From NCBI RefSeq assembly GCF_009455635.1, contig NZ_QPER01000001.1, positions 1,984,001 to 2,048,000 on the forward strand: a stretch of 64,000 nt of DNA, written 5' to 3'. Below, one piece after another: positions 1 to 9,070 of this stretch (positions within the stretch are counted from its first letter, which is position 1; each line of letters begins with the position of its first letter). Position numbers and translations under genes: made by a program. The stretch comes from Paraburkholderia agricolaris. Its GTDB lineage: Bacteria > Pseudomonadota > Gammaproteobacteria > Burkholderiales > Burkholderiaceae. The notes under the pieces were generated by a model. It had not been told where the DNA came from. It saw only the letters and a program-made list of their open reading frames with translations, and ran no database searches.

Positions 1-280
1 GCGTCGGGCTGTTACGCAAGCCTTCGTCGACCAGTGCGTTTAGCCCCTCCGATTGATAAAGCTTCCACCATTCGGGCACAGGCTTCGCGCCGACCACGAA
101 TTGCTGGGTGATGCCCTGTGCGGGCACGGTTTGCGTCGGCTGTGCTTCGGCGCCGTAGTGGGCCGGCTGCGGCATTGCGGGCGGCTCGCCGTTCGGGCCG
201 AATGAGCAGGCGGCGAGGGCTAGCGTGGCGCCGCTGAGAAGCGTGAGGCGCAAGTGTCGAGGAAGTGCGAAGGTAGCCAT
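1..280 (-). CDS. RND efflux outer-membrane lipoprotein (NodT/OprM family), 5' part only
   Basis: Reading the minus strand from the ATG at 280 gives a lipoprotein signal peptide with an LAAC lipobox about 25 residues in. A Pro/Gln-rich stretch follows, then the family's typical entry motif (PEWWKLYQSEGLNALVDE). The gene runs off the left edge, so only about 93 residues are visible. Outer-membrane factors of this family form the trimeric exit duct of tripartite efflux pumps. The start lies 4 bp past the stop of the RND pump gene, so adaptor, pump and duct form one operon. The TolC-like helical repeats lie outside the window, so the assignment rests on the lipobox, the entry motif and context. 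Confidence 0.85.
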   Translation of the reverse strand, partial: MATFALPRHLRLTLLSGATLALAACSFGPNGEPPAMPQPAHYGAEAQPTQTVPAQGITQQFVVGAKPVPEWWKLYQSEGLNALVDEGLRNSPT

Positions 281-284
281 GATC

Positions 285-3200
285 TCAGTTCCCCGTATGC
301 GTCGTGCCAGACGGCGCCGGCGGCTCGCGCTCGTCGCTGCGCACTCTGAACGACATGGCGTACAGGGCCGGCAGATAGAACAGCGTAAGGATGGTCGCGC
401 TCGTAATGCCGCCCATCAGCGCGGTGGCCATCGGGCCGAAGAAGTTGGAGCGCAACAGCGGAATCAGCGCGAGCACGGCGGCTGCCGCGGTGAGCGTAAT
501 CGGCCGGAAACGCCGTACGGTCGCGCCGACGATCGCGTCGAAGCGCTTGTGTCCCGCCGCAATATCCTGCTCGATCTGATCGACCAGAATCACCGAGTTG
601 CGCATGATGATGCCGAACATCGCGATCACCCCGAGCATCGCGACGAAGCCGAATGGCTGACCGAACAGCAGCAGCGTAGCGACCACGCCGATCAGACCGA
701 GCGGTGCGGTCAGCACGACCATCAGCACGCGCGCGAAACTTTGCAGCTGGATCATCAGGAGCGTCAGCACGGCGATGATCATGATCGGCATCTGTGCGTT
801 GATCGATGTTTGCCCCTTGCCGCTTTCCTCGACCGAGCCGCCGATTTCGATCCGGTAGCCGACCGGCAGCGTGGCGCGAATCGGGCCCAGTGCCTTATCG
901 ACCGCGTGGGTGACGTCGATCCCTTGCGCGCCCGGAGCGACGTCGGACTGCACCGTGATGGTGGGTTGCCGGTCGCGTTCCCAGATCACCCCGTATTCGA
1001 GGTCGTTGCGCAGATGACCGAGCGTGCCGAGCGGCACCGGGCCGTTGGGCGTCGGCATTGCCAGCGTGACGAGCTCCGACGGGTCGACGCGTTCCGCTTT
1101 CGGCGCGCGCAGATCGACGCTGATCAGCTTGTCGCGCTCGCGATACTGCGTAACGGTGTAGCCGGACAGCGTCATGGCGAGGAAGCTCGAGATGTCTTCC
1201 GAGCTCACGCCGAGTTCACGGGCCTTCTTCTGATCGACTTCGAAGCGCACTGAGCGCTCGGCAGGCTCGTCCCAGTCGAACTGGACGTTGCGGGTGCCGC
1301 CGTCGGCGCGCAGGGTTGCGGCAACACGCTCGGCGATCGAGCGTACCGTGGCGATATCGTCGCCGCTCACGCGGAATTGCACGGGATAGCCAACCGGAGG
1401 CCCATTCTCGAGGCGCGACAGGCGGGTGCGGATTGCCGGAAAATTGTTGCGCAATTCCGGTTCGAGCCATTGCGCGAGCTTCTCGCGATCCTTCACGGAT
1501 TTCGCCGTGATCACGAATTGCGCGAAATTCGGCTGCGGCAACTGCTGATCGAGCGGCAGATAGAAACGCGGCGCGCCGGTGCCGACGAAGTCCACCGTAT
1601 GATCGATTTCCGGACGACCCACCAGCGTTTTCTCCAGACGCTCTGCCTGGCGCAACGTTGCTTCGAAAGACGCGCCTTCGGGCAAGCGCACGTCCACCAG
1701 CAACTCGGGACGGTCCGAGCTCGGGAAGAACTGCTGCGGCACTAGCGTGAAGCCTGCCATTGCCAGAACGAACAGCACGACGGTAATGGCGAGGACGACG
1801 AAGCGCCGCTCGATGCACCAGCCGATCCAGCCACGCAGCCGCGTATAGAAACGCGTGTCGTAGATGTCGTGCTCGTGGTCCTCCGCTTCGTGTGCCTGGC
1901 GCTTGCGTTCCGGCAGCATGTGATAGCCGAGCAGCGGAATCAGCACCACGGCCGCGAGCCACGATGCGATCAGTGCGATCGCCGACACCTCGAAAATCGA
2001 ACGGGTGTATTCACCGGTGCTCGACTTTGCTAACGCGATCGGCAGGAAACCGGACACGGTCACGAGCGTCCCGGTCAGCATCGGAAAGGCGGTGCTGGTG
2101 TACGCAAAAGCGGCGGCGCGCGTGCGGGTCCAGCCTTGCTCGAGCTTCACCGACATCATCTCGACCGCGATGATCGCGTCGTCCACCAATAGCCCCAGGG
2201 CAAGCACCAGGGTGCCCAGCGACACCTTGTGCAGCCCGATGTCGAACAGATACATGCATAGCGCCGTGACGGCGAGCACGACCGGTATCGAGATCACGAC
2301 CACCATGCCGGTGCGCACGCCCAACGACAGCAGGCTGACCACCAGCACGATCGCAATCGCCTCGGCGACGGCTTCGAGAAAATCGTCGACGGAATGGGCG
2401 ACCGCGTTCGGCATGCTCGACACTTCGACCAGATGCAAGCCGGCAGGCAGGTAGCCGCGCAGATTGCCCATCTGCTGGTCGAGCGCTTTGCCCAGACGGA
2501 TCACGTCGCCGCCCGGCTGCATCGTCACACCGATGCCGAGCACCGCTTTGCCGCCGGAGCGCATTTGCGTGGCGACCGGATCGTCGTAACCGCGTTTGAT
2601 GGTCGCGATGTCGCCGAGACGGAACGAGCGGTTGTTGATGCGGATCAGCGTGTCGGCGAGCGCATTGACGTCCTTGAACTGGCCGGTGGGGCGCACGAAC
2701 ACGCGGTCGTCGGTGGTGGTCAGCGTGCCCGCCGGCGAGATGCTGTTTTGCGAATTGATTGCCTGCCCCAGTTGCTGCGGCGAGATGCCGAGGCGCGTGA
2801 GTTGCGTATTGGTGATCTCGATGTAGATGTGCTGATCCGGATCGCCGAAATAGTCGACCTTGCCGACGCCCGGCACGCGCAGCAGCACCGTGCGTAACTG
2901 GTCGGCGTAATCGTGCAGTTGCGCGGCGGAAAAACCGTCGCCTTCGAGGGTATAGATGTTGGTGTAGACGTCGCCGAATTCGTCGTTGAAAAACGGACCC
3001 TGAATACCGGGCGGCAAGGTCGCCGCGATATCGCCGACTTTCTTGCGCACCTGATACCAGGTTTCGGGCACGTCCTTGACCGGCGCCGAGTCTTTCATCG
3101 AGAAAAACATCAGCGATTCGCCGGGGCGCGAGTAACTGCGCACGAAATCGATGGCAGGCGTTTCCTGCAGTTTGCGGCCGATGCGGTCGGTGACCTGTTC

Positions 3201-3407
3201 CTGGACCTGGCGCGCGGTCGCGCCGGGCCAGAAGGTGCGGATCACCATAACGCGGAACGTGAAGGGCGGGTCTTCGGATTGGGCGAGACGGGTATAGGCG
3301 AGAACGCCGAACGCGGTCGCGAGCGCGATCAGGAAGACAACTAGCGCCTGATGGCGCAGCGCCCATGCGGACAGGTTGAAGCGTCCTTCTTCATGCGGGG
3401 TGCTCAT
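285..3407 (-). CDS. RND multidrug efflux pump, inner-membrane permease
   Basis: This 1040-residue protein has the normal length of a hydrophobe/amphiphile efflux RND pump. The first membrane helix is at about residues 20-40. A large periplasmic loop follows, then a helix block with LGLLVDDAIIAVE near residue 400; its paired Asp residues are the proton-relay signature of TM4. A second periplasmic loop and a second helix block ending near residue 1020 complete the duplicated RND layout. It uses the proton gradient to export drugs or other amphiphiles through the adaptor and outer-membrane duct encoded on either side. The start overlaps the adaptor stop by 4 bp (ATGA), implying translational coupling. 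The substrate cannot be read from the sequence. Confidence 0.95.
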   Translation of the reverse strand: MSTPHEEGRFNLSAWALRHQALVVFLIALATAFGVLAYTRLAQSEDPPFTFRVMVIRTFWPGATARQVQEQVTDRIGRKLQETPAIDFVRSYSRPGESLMFFSMKDSAPVKDVPETWYQVRKKVGDIAATLPPGIQGPFFNDEFGDVYTNIYTLEGDGFSAAQLHDYADQLRTVLLRVPGVGKVDYFGDPDQHIYIEITNTQLTRLGISPQQLGQAINSQNSISPAGTLTTTDDRVFVRPTGQFKDVNALADTLIRINNRSFRLGDIATIKRGYDDPVATQMRSGGKAVLGIGVTMQPGGDVIRLGKALDQQMGNLRGYLPAGLHLVEVSSMPNAVAHSVDDFLEAVAEAIAIVLVVSLLSLGVRTGMVVVISIPVVLAVTALCMYLFDIGLHKVSLGTLVLALGLLVDDAIIAVEMMSVKLEQGWTRTRAAAFAYTSTAFPMLTGTLVTVSGFLPIALAKSSTGEYTRSIFEVSAIALIASWLAAVVLIPLLGYHMLPERKRQAHEAEDHEHDIYDTRFYTRLRGWIGWCIERRFVVLAITVVLFVLAMAGFTLVPQQFFPSSDRPELLVDVRLPEGASFEATLRQAERLEKTLVGRPEIDHTVDFVGTGAPRFYLPLDQQLPQPNFAQFVITAKSVKDREKLAQWLEPELRNNFPAIRTRLSRLENGPPVGYPVQFRVSGDDIATVRSIAERVAATLRADGGTRNVQFDWDEPAERSVRFEVDQKKARELGVSSEDISSFLAMTLSGYTVTQYRERDKLISVDLRAPKAERVDPSELVTLAMPTPNGPVPLGTLGHLRNDLEYGVIWERDRQPTITVQSDVAPGAQGIDVTHAVDKALGPIRATLPVGYRIEIGGSVEESGKGQTSINAQMPIMIIAVLTLLMIQLQSFARVLMVVLTAPLGLIGVVATLLLFGQPFGFVAMLGVIAMFGIIMRNSVILVDQIEQDIAAGHKRFDAIVGATVRRFRPITLTAAAAVLALIPLLRSNFFGPMATALMGGITSATILTLFYLPALYAMSFRVRSDEREPPAPSGTTHTGN

Positions 3408-4624
3408 GAAGCGAAGTCCTCGGGATGCAATGGCGGGATCACGTGGACTTTTTCGCCGGCGGTCACGGTATGCACGCCTTGCAGGACGACGCGTTCGCCT
3501 TCCTTGAGGCCCTGGCCGATCACGATGGTGCGTTCGTTATAGCGGGTGACCGTCACGCGGCGCAGTTCCAGCGTACCGACGCCCGGCGTACCGTCACCCG
3601 ATGCGTTAGCCGCGGGACGCACGACCCACACGGCCGGCTGCGTGCCGTCGTGGAACAGGGCGGTGGCAGCCACGGTAAAGGAAGTGTTCTGGGTTGCGGC
3701 TGCCTCCGAAGACGAAGGTGCGGCGAGCGCGATGTCGGCGGTCATGCCGAGGCGCACGTCCGGGCCGGGATTCTCGAGCGTGAGCTTGGCGCGGTAGGTA
3801 CGGCTTTGCGGATCGGCGGCGGGCGACAGTTCGCGCACGCGCGCGGTAAAGCTGCGTCCCGGCAGCGCGGCCAGCGTGATCTTCGCGGTTTGCCCGATCG
3901 AGAGCGCGGCTAGCGCGCTTTCCGGCACGTCGCAGACCACATCGATGTCGCCGCTCCATGCGAGGTTGTAGACGGCCTGACCCGCGGACACATTCTGGCC
4001 GGTGTCGGCCTGTTCTGCGGTGATCACGCCGGCGTGATCGGCAATGAGCGTGGTGTACTGCAACTGATCTTTCGACAACGCCGCCTGTTGCGCGGCCTGG
4101 TCGCGCTGTGCGGCGGCAGACGCGTAGGCGTTGGTGGTCTGTTCAAGCTGCGCGGGCGCGATCAGGTTTTCTTTCGCCTGAGCCTGGTCGCGATCGAGTT
4201 GCTGCTTTGCATACACAAGGCTGTGTTGAGCGGCTTCCAGTTGGGCTTGCGCGCTGGCGGCATTCTTCTGGGCATCCGCCGGATCGAGCCGGGCGAGGAT
4301 CTGCCCGTTCTTCACTACGTCGCCCAAACGAACGCGCCGCTCGATGATTTTGCCGCCGACGCGAAACGACAGCGGGGTGGAGTAGCGCGCCTGCACTTCG
4401 CCAGGCAGCGATGCGGCAGCCATCGCGCTGCCGTCCGTATGTACCGCGACGGCGACCACGGGGCGGGGCACGGGCGCGGCTGCTTCTTTCTTCGAGCACG
4501 CGGCGAGCGTGACGATACCGGCGAGCGCGAGCGCGAATGCCGCGCGGCGCAAACGCGCGGGACGGGCAGGCCGATGGAACTGCTGGCGCATCGCAGGCGA
4601 TGCGGGAAGACCGGGACGCTTCAC
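3404..4624 (-). CDS. RND efflux periplasmic adaptor (membrane fusion lipoprotein)
   Basis: This is the membrane-fusion subunit linking the RND pump to the outer-membrane duct. The N-terminus has a hydrophobic segment ending in a LAAC lipobox, so the mature protein is probably lipid-anchored and periplasmic. Next come the split lipoyl half-motifs, an Ala/Gln-rich alpha-helical hairpin (roughly residues 110-180) and beta-barrel domains. Three starts are possible: ATG at 4711, GTG at 4624 and ATG at 4591. I chose the GTG because GGGG sits about 5 nt upstream; the ATG at 4591 has no visible ribosome site, and the one at 4711 gives an unusually long pre-signal region. It is the first gene of the efflux operon, divergent from the TetR gene. 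Confidence 0.88.
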   Translation of the reverse strand: MKRPGLPASPAMRQQFHRPARPARLRRAAFALALAGIVTLAACSKKEAAAPVPRPVVAVAVHTDGSAMAAASLPGEVQARYSTPLSFRVGGKIIERRVRLGDVVKNGQILARLDPADAQKNAASAQAQLEAAQHSLVYAKQQLDRDQAQAKENLIAPAQLEQTTNAYASAAAQRDQAAQQAALSKDQLQYTTLIADHAGVITAEQADTGQNVSAGQAVYNLAWSGDIDVVCDVPESALAALSIGQTAKITLAALPGRSFTARVRELSPAADPQSRTYRAKLTLENPGPDVRLGMTADIALAAPSSSEAAATQNTSFTVAATALFHDGTQPAVWVVRPAANASGDGTPGVGTLELRRVTVTRYNERTIVIGQGLKEGERVVLQGVHTVTAGEKVHVIPPLHPEDFAS

Positions 4625-4749
4625 AATTACCCCAACTGGAGACAGCGAACGAACACGGCAAGCCGCAGCGGCCCGCCAGCGAAGACGCGCGGCCCGGAGC
4701 ATGTGAATCATGCAACTGGCATACGCATCTGACTTCGAATGGATGAGTG

Positions 4750-4777
4750 CATTCTAATACACACCTGTATTTGAATG
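4750..4777. promoter_or_regulatory. palindromic operator between efflux operon and TetR gene
   Basis: Twelve-base arms CATTCTAATACA and TGTATTTGAATG face each other across a 4-bp CACC centre, with one mismatch per arm pair. The site lies in the AT-rich divergent intergenic region, 42 bp before the TetR start. Its position and shape suit the operator through which the TetR protein represses itself and the pump operon, as AcrR and TtgR do. Binding is inferred. Confidence 0.7.
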
Positions 4778-4819
4778 TTGAGGTGAATTGGAATTCTTTT
4801 CGGTGCTAGACTTGCGACC

Positions 4820-5437
4820 ATGAAACGGCAACGACTTACACGCGAGCAGAGCAAAGACCAGACGCGCCAGCGTCTGCTCGACGCTGGGCAGGCGATTTTT
4901 ATGAAGAAAGGCTTTGTCGCGGCGAGTGTCGAAGACATCGCCGGGGCGGCGGGTTATACACGCGGCGCGTTCTATTCGAACTTCCGCAGCAAGAACGAGT
5001 TGTTCCTCGAACTACTGCGGCGCGACCACGAGACCATGCAGGCGGGTTTGCATGCCATCTTTGAGGACGCGGCCTCGCGCGAGGAGATGGAAGCGCGCGT
5101 GCTGCGCTACTACAGCAGCCTGCATCGCGAGAACAAGTGCTTCCTGATGTGGGTGGAGGCGAAGCTGCTCGCCGTGCGCGACGGCCGCTTCCGGATACGT
5201 TTTAACGCGTTCATGCACGAGAAACTCGAGCAGTTGAGCGCGTACATCCGCGAATTCTCGGCGCGAGTCGGCACGCCGCTACCGCTGCCGGCGGAGACGC
5301 TGGCGATGGGCTTGATGGGGTTGTGCGACGGCGTGCAGTTCTTCTACACGGTCGACCCGCAGAATGTGTCGGCGGAGATGGCCGAAACGGTGCTGGCGGG
5401 ATTTTTCGCGCGCGTGGTGTTCGGGCGCGACGCTTGA
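4820..5437 (+). CDS. TetR/AcrR-family transcriptional regulator of the adjacent efflux operon
   Basis: This 205-residue protein has normal TetR length. The N-terminal helix-turn-helix is at about residues 30-55 (VEDIAGAAGYTRGAFYSNF), the classic AcrR-type recognition segment. The C-terminal two-thirds is the variable helical ligand and dimer domain. The gene is divergent from the RND operon, with a 28-bp palindrome in the shared promoter, so it is most likely the local repressor, released when a pump substrate binds. The inducer is unknown. Confidence 0.92.
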   Translation: MKRQRLTREQSKDQTRQRLLDAGQAIFMKKGFVAASVEDIAGAAGYTRGAFYSNFRSKNELFLELLRRDHETMQAGLHAIFEDAASREEMEARVLRYYSSLHRENKCFLMWVEAKLLAVRDGRFRIRFNAFMHEKLEQLSAYIREFSARVGTPLPLPAETLAMGLMGLCDGVQFFYTVDPQNVSAEMAETVLAGFFARVVFGRDA

Positions 5438-5517
5438 TCGGCGTTAGATCGGCGCCTGATCGATACCCCGATCAGTCTGACGAATGACGGACCGGGAGTG
5501 CGAGGAGTGCCGGCGAA

Positions 5518-5730
5518 TCAGCTCGCCGGCAATTGCGCGCAGGCGTCCGCAACCGGTGTGGCGCAGACGAACGAATACTGCCCGCTGTAGCGCAGGACTT
5601 CTTCACCAACGTGCAGGACGACCTTGATCTGCGGGCACCGCTCGTAGGCGATAAACGCCGAACAGGCCGCTGCTGACCAGCAAACCAGTGAAAACGCGAT
5701 TTTTTCGAGAAGCTGAAAACGATGTGGCAT
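5518..5730 (-). CDS. small hypothetical protein with one hydrophobic segment
   Basis: This 70-residue ORF is preceded by AAAGGA about 9 nt before its ATG, which supports translation. Residues 10-28 are hydrophobic and include a Cys that could be either part of a signal sequence or a membrane helix. The C-terminal half has three more cysteines, suggesting an exported, disulfide-bonded peptide. No domain is recognised. It stands alone between the TetR gene and a divergent LysR gene. Confidence 0.5.
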   Translation of the reverse strand: MPHRFQLLEKIAFSLVCWSAAACSAFIAYERCPQIKVVLHVGEEVLRYSGQYSFVCATPVADACAQLPAS

Positions 5731-5985
5731 AGCGATAAATTCCTTTCGGGCGCTATGTTACCAGTATCTAAGGGTTTATACCTACCTTATCTTCACAATA
5801 AGCCTCGCAATAGTGTCGCGAGCGCATCAGAAACCTGACCGAATTGTCATGTTCGGGTCAGGGTTGGGACATGGTCCGATCGATACAATCGAATCGTTGG
5901 GCAAATCCGCGCGCGCCTTGTCGTGCGGGTCGACACAGGCGGCAGTATTGCGCCGGCCCGGCTCTACCGAGGCAGGAGTCGTCTC

Positions 5986-7035
5986 ATGAATCAATTGCAG
6001 TCGATGCGCGTATTCGTCAAGGTCGCGGACCTTGGCAGTTTCGTCGGCGCGGCTGGCGCGCTGGATCTTTCCACCGCCGTCGTCACGCGCCACGTCGCGG
6101 ATCTGGAAGCGCGTCTCGGCACGCGGCTGCTCAATCGCACGACGCGCCGTCTCTCGCTGACCGAGTCCGGCAGGACCTATCTGGAGCGGGTGCGCCACAT
6201 TCTCGACGACCTGGAAGGCGTCGAGCAGATGGTGGTGGCGCGCAATCACGAACCGGTCGGAACCTTGCGCATTGTCGCGCCGGTGGTGTTCGGGCTGCAT
6301 AGCCTCGCGCCGGTGGTGCAGTCGTACGCCCAGCGTTATCCGGACGTGGTGCCCGACGTGACGCTGGCGGATCGCAACGTCGATCTGGTGGAAGAGGGCT
6401 TCGATGTCGGGATCATGGTGGCGCGGCAGATGCGCAGCGCGAGCATCGTCACGCGGCGTCTGACCACGGGTTACATGACGGTCTGCGCGACGCCCGCTTA
6501 TCTCGAGCAGCACGGCACACCGGTGCGCCCGGAGGATCTGTTGACGCACCCTTGTCTGAGCCGGCCTGCCGAGCAGGGCGGTGACGAGAAGGTATTTACC
6601 GGACCGCAGGGCGAAGTGCGGGTCAGGCCCACCAACGCGATTGCTGCGAACAACACCGAGATGCTGCGGCAGTTCGCGCTGCTGGGTATGGGCGTGGCGA
6701 TTTTGCCGAGCTATCTGATTGGCCGGGATCTGGCATCCGGGCGTCTGGTGCCGTTGCTTGGCGATTACCGGCTGCCGCAAATCGAAATCACGATCGCGTA
6801 CCCCAGCCGCCTTCATTTGCCGGCGAAAGTGCGCACCTTTATCGACCACCTGGTCGCGCATTTCCAGCAGACCGACGAGCACACACGCGATTCGCGCGCC
6901 GCGCTGCCGCGGCGTGTCGTGACCAGTTCGCCGGTCTATGCCGATGATCTGCCGGTGTCGGCCCTGCCGGGCGATACGGCCCGGCCGAAGCGCCAGACTT
7001 CGCGCGGGGGAATCGCGGCGGCGTCGCCGCTTTGA
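5986..7035 (+). CDS. LysR-family transcriptional regulator
   Basis: The start at 5986 is chosen because AGGAG lies 7 nt upstream and the protein then begins with the usual MNQLQSMRVFVKVAD. The winged helix-turn-helix covers about residues 1-60 (typical LNRTTRRLSLTESG wing), followed by a substrate-binding effector domain up to about residue 300. The protein is 349 residues, roughly 45 longer than usual, through an Arg/Pro-rich tail of no recognised function. This subclass (CrgA/DmlR-like, specificity motif VDLVEEGFDVGI) usually regulates a neighbouring gene. The divergent neighbour is the small hypothetical ORF and the convergent one a cupin gene, so no target is obvious. Confidence 0.92.
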   Translation: MNQLQSMRVFVKVADLGSFVGAAGALDLSTAVVTRHVADLEARLGTRLLNRTTRRLSLTESGRTYLERVRHILDDLEGVEQMVVARNHEPVGTLRIVAPVVFGLHSLAPVVQSYAQRYPDVVPDVTLADRNVDLVEEGFDVGIMVARQMRSASIVTRRLTTGYMTVCATPAYLEQHGTPVRPEDLLTHPCLSRPAEQGGDEKVFTGPQGEVRVRPTNAIAANNTEMLRQFALLGMGVAILPSYLIGRDLASGRLVPLLGDYRLPQIEITIAYPSRLHLPAKVRTFIDHLVAHFQQTDEHTRDSRAALPRRVVTSSPVYADDLPVSALPGDTARPKRQTSRGGIAAASPL

Positions 7036-7049
7036 TGCGCGAGCGGTAC

Positions 7050-7092
7050 GCGGGCGCCTGAAGCACGCCTACCCCCGGTGGGAGGCGCCCGC
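7050..7092. terminator. hairpin between convergent LysR and cupin genes
   Basis: Perfect 10-bp arms GCGGGCGCCT and AGGCGCCCGC are separated by 23 bp, in the short gap between two convergent stops. There is no U tract, so it may act as a bidirectional stop or only stabilise mRNA ends. Confidence 0.4.
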
Positions 7093-7096
7093 CTGC

Positions 7097-7486
7097 CTAG
7101 ATCCACACGTCGTTCGCCGCCGTGCGTTCGTTGCTTTCTTCACCGGTGTTCTTCACGCCGCGCGGCTCGATCAGCAGCAGCTTGACCTCGCGTTCGGCGT
7201 ACGGTTTGTGCTCGGTGCCTTTGGGCACCACGAACATTTCTCCTGCCGAGAGCAGCACGGATCCATCGCGCATGTCGATGCGCAACTGCCCATCGACCAC
7301 GATAAACGTTTCGTCCGTGTCGGCATGCTCGTGCCAGATAAAGTCGCCTTCGATGCGCACCAGCTTGAACTGGTAGTCGTTCATTTCCGCGACGACACGC
7401 GGTTGCCATTGGTCGTCGATGAGCCGCAGCTTTTCAGCAAAATTGATGGCGCGGTGAGGCGATTGAATCGTTGAATGACTGGACAT
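7097..7486 (-). CDS. single-domain cupin protein
   Basis: This 129-residue protein has a strong AGGAGG about 9 nt before the ATG. The double-stranded beta-helix motifs are visible: the metal-binding segment WHEHADTDETFIVVDGQLRI near residues 50-70, and a second motif containing LLSAGEMFVVPKGTEHKP. The His and Glu residues would hold a divalent metal. Small cupins of this type include sugar or polyketide isomerases, dioxygenases and oxidative-stress proteins, and sequence alone cannot choose between them. No operon partner is apparent; the AraC regulator lies 170 bp upstream in the same orientation. Confidence 0.85.
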   Translation of the reverse strand: MSSHSTIQSPHRAINFAEKLRLIDDQWQPRVVAEMNDYQFKLVRIEGDFIWHEHADTDETFIVVDGQLRIDMRDGSVLLSAGEMFVVPKGTEHKPYAEREVKLLLIEPRGVKNTGEESNERTAANDVWI

Positions 7487-7655
7487 CGAAGTGTTCCTCC
7501 TGAACGGTAGGTGTCAGACAGGAGCGTAGGGCGGGCGGCGCTATCGGGTCTTGTACGTTTGTGCGCGCGGCTGCGGCGCGGAGGGAGCGGCACCGAACTG
7601 CCGCCCAACGCCCAACACCCAAACCCCAGCGCCTCGATGTTGCTCGAACGCCGTC

Positions 7656-8564
7656 TTAACGCGTTCCGCGCGCCGAAGGTCCCAGCATCCTGAGCCAATG
7701 TGCCGGCGCAACGCCCCATGCGCGCTTGAAGTGCCGGGTCATATGGCTCTGGTCGGTAAAGCCGGCCGCCGCCGCTGCAGCGGCAAGCGGCACGCCCTGA
7801 ACCGCCAGACGGCGCACGAGATCGAGGCGGCGCATGCTCAGATAACGGTGCGGACTCGTGCCGAACAGGGCGCGAAAATCTCGCGACAAACTCCAGCGGT
7901 CACGGCCAGCAGCGGCCGCCAGTTCGTCGAGCGTCACTGCGCTGTCGAGCGAGCCGAGCATATACTCGCGCGCCCGCTCCGCCGCGCGGTAATCCACCGG
8001 CCGGCGCGTGGGCGCCGCACCGGCCACGGCGTCGAGCGCGATCGCCAGATCGTAGAGCGCATCGTCCTGTTCGAGCGAATCGATAGCGCAATCCATGGTG
8101 CGCAACAGGCTCTCGGTCGCAGCAAACAGACGCGGGTCGTGCGACAAGCCGCCTTTGACGAAGGGCAGAGGCTTGCCGCCGAGCGCCTGCTGGAACAGCG
8201 CCGGGTCGACGTAGATCATCCGGTAATGAAAACCGTCGCCCGTGCCGGCCTGGCCGTCGTGCGGCTCATCGGGATGCAGCACCATCGTGCCGCCCGGCAG
8301 ACTGTTGCAAGTGCTGCCGCGGTAGTGAAAGCTCTGCACGCCCGCGAGCGTGCGGCCTATCGCATAGGTATCGTGCCGGTGCATCGCATAGCCGGCGTGA
8401 TGGAAGAAGGCTTCGATTCGCTCGATGCCGCTCGTGTCGCCCGAATGCGGCGAGCGATAGATCCAGTCGGCGGAGGGTTTCGGATCGGACGAAAGGGAGC
8501 CGGCCGAACCTGATGAGTCTGGCGAACCTGGCGAAACTGGCATTGCGACCTGCCTTCCGCTCAT
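7656..8564 (-). CDS. AraC-family transcriptional regulator
   Basis: This is a 302-residue protein. The N-terminal part (about residues 40-150) is an AraC-type cupin sensor domain with HRHDTYAIG near residue 62. The C-terminal 100 residues hold two helix-turn-helix motifs (LDELAAAAGRDRWSLSRDFR and AAGFTDQSHMTRHFKRAWG). It would activate genes in response to a small ligand. The first 35 residues are Ser/Pro/Gly-rich and may be linker, or the true start may lie further in. It overlaps the DUF2795 gene by 4 bp (ATGA), so the two are co-translated. Its target is unknown. Confidence 0.9.
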   Translation of the reverse strand: MSGRQVAMPVSPGSPDSSGSAGSLSSDPKPSADWIYRSPHSGDTSGIERIEAFFHHAGYAMHRHDTYAIGRTLAGVQSFHYRGSTCNSLPGGTMVLHPDEPHDGQAGTGDGFHYRMIYVDPALFQQALGGKPLPFVKGGLSHDPRLFAATESLLRTMDCAIDSLEQDDALYDLAIALDAVAGAAPTRRPVDYRAAERAREYMLGSLDSAVTLDELAAAAGRDRWSLSRDFRALFGTSPHRYLSMRRLDLVRRLAVQGVPLAAAAAAAGFTDQSHMTRHFKRAWGVAPAHWLRMLGPSARGTR

Positions 8565-8791
8565 GCTCCCAGACCCGGTCCGTAGTTGCCGCTGATCAGG
8601 CGCGTGACCGACGTCACGTCGGCGTAATCCTGCTCCGGCAGGCCGTCGAGCATCGACAGCACCTCGTTGCTCGCACCGGCTTCGCGCGCGGCGTCGACTA
8701 GCGCGTCCTTGTAAGTCGGGAAATTGACTTCGCGCAGAACGTCGGCGATCTGCAGATCAATCGATTCGTCCGGAATAGCCGATGCGGTCAT
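8561..8791 (-). CDS. DUF2795 domain protein
   Basis: This 76-residue soluble protein fits the DUF2795 family, small alpha-helical proteins often found beside regulators. Visible features are the LREVNFPTYKDALVDAARE segment and a DGLPEQDYADVTSVT motif near residue 50. No catalytic residues are evident. It is translationally coupled to the downstream AraC gene, suggesting a joint role, possibly as a modulator; this is inference. Confidence 0.75.
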   Translation of the reverse strand: MTASAIPDESIDLQIADVLREVNFPTYKDALVDAAREAGASNEVLSMLDGLPEQDYADVTSVTRLISGNYGPGLGA

Positions 8792-8815
8792 GCAGATGCT
8801 CCCAAGGGGCTGTTG

Positions 8816-9070
8816 TCAGGTTTGCAAATGTTCGTTCTGGCCCGAGAAGCTTCGCTCGAGATGCCGCGACTTGGGCAGCGCGATGAATTGCCATTGTTGC
8901 GGACGATTTTCGTCGGTGACGGCAACATCCGGCGCCGGCGGCGCGACGGGTGCGGCGTCGGCGCGTTCGGCAAGGCTACTGGCGGCCGTGCTGTCGGGCG
9001 CGGTGTGAACCGGCGCGGCGAAGCACGAGGCTGACAGCGTCACCATGGTCAACAGTGTCGAGGTTTTCAT
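8816..9070 (-). CDS. small exported hypothetical protein
   Basis: The start at 9070 is chosen because AGGAGG lies 7 nt upstream and the product then opens with a good signal peptide (MKTSTLLTMVTLSASCFAAP). The remainder is Ala/Pro-rich and low in complexity, 84 residues in total, with a more polar C-terminus. No domain is recognised. It reads in the same direction as the DUF2795 and AraC genes and could be the first gene of that group (25-bp gap). Confidence 0.6.
   Translation of the reverse strand: MKTSTLLTMVTLSASCFAAPVHTAPDSTAASSLAERADAAPVAPPAPDVAVTDENRPQQWQFIALPKSRHLERSFSGQNEHLQT

Noticed and set aside
225..1253. Long plus-strand ORF opposite the RND pump gene
   Set aside because: Antisense shadow of a GC-rich gene; the product is Arg/His-rich without any domain.
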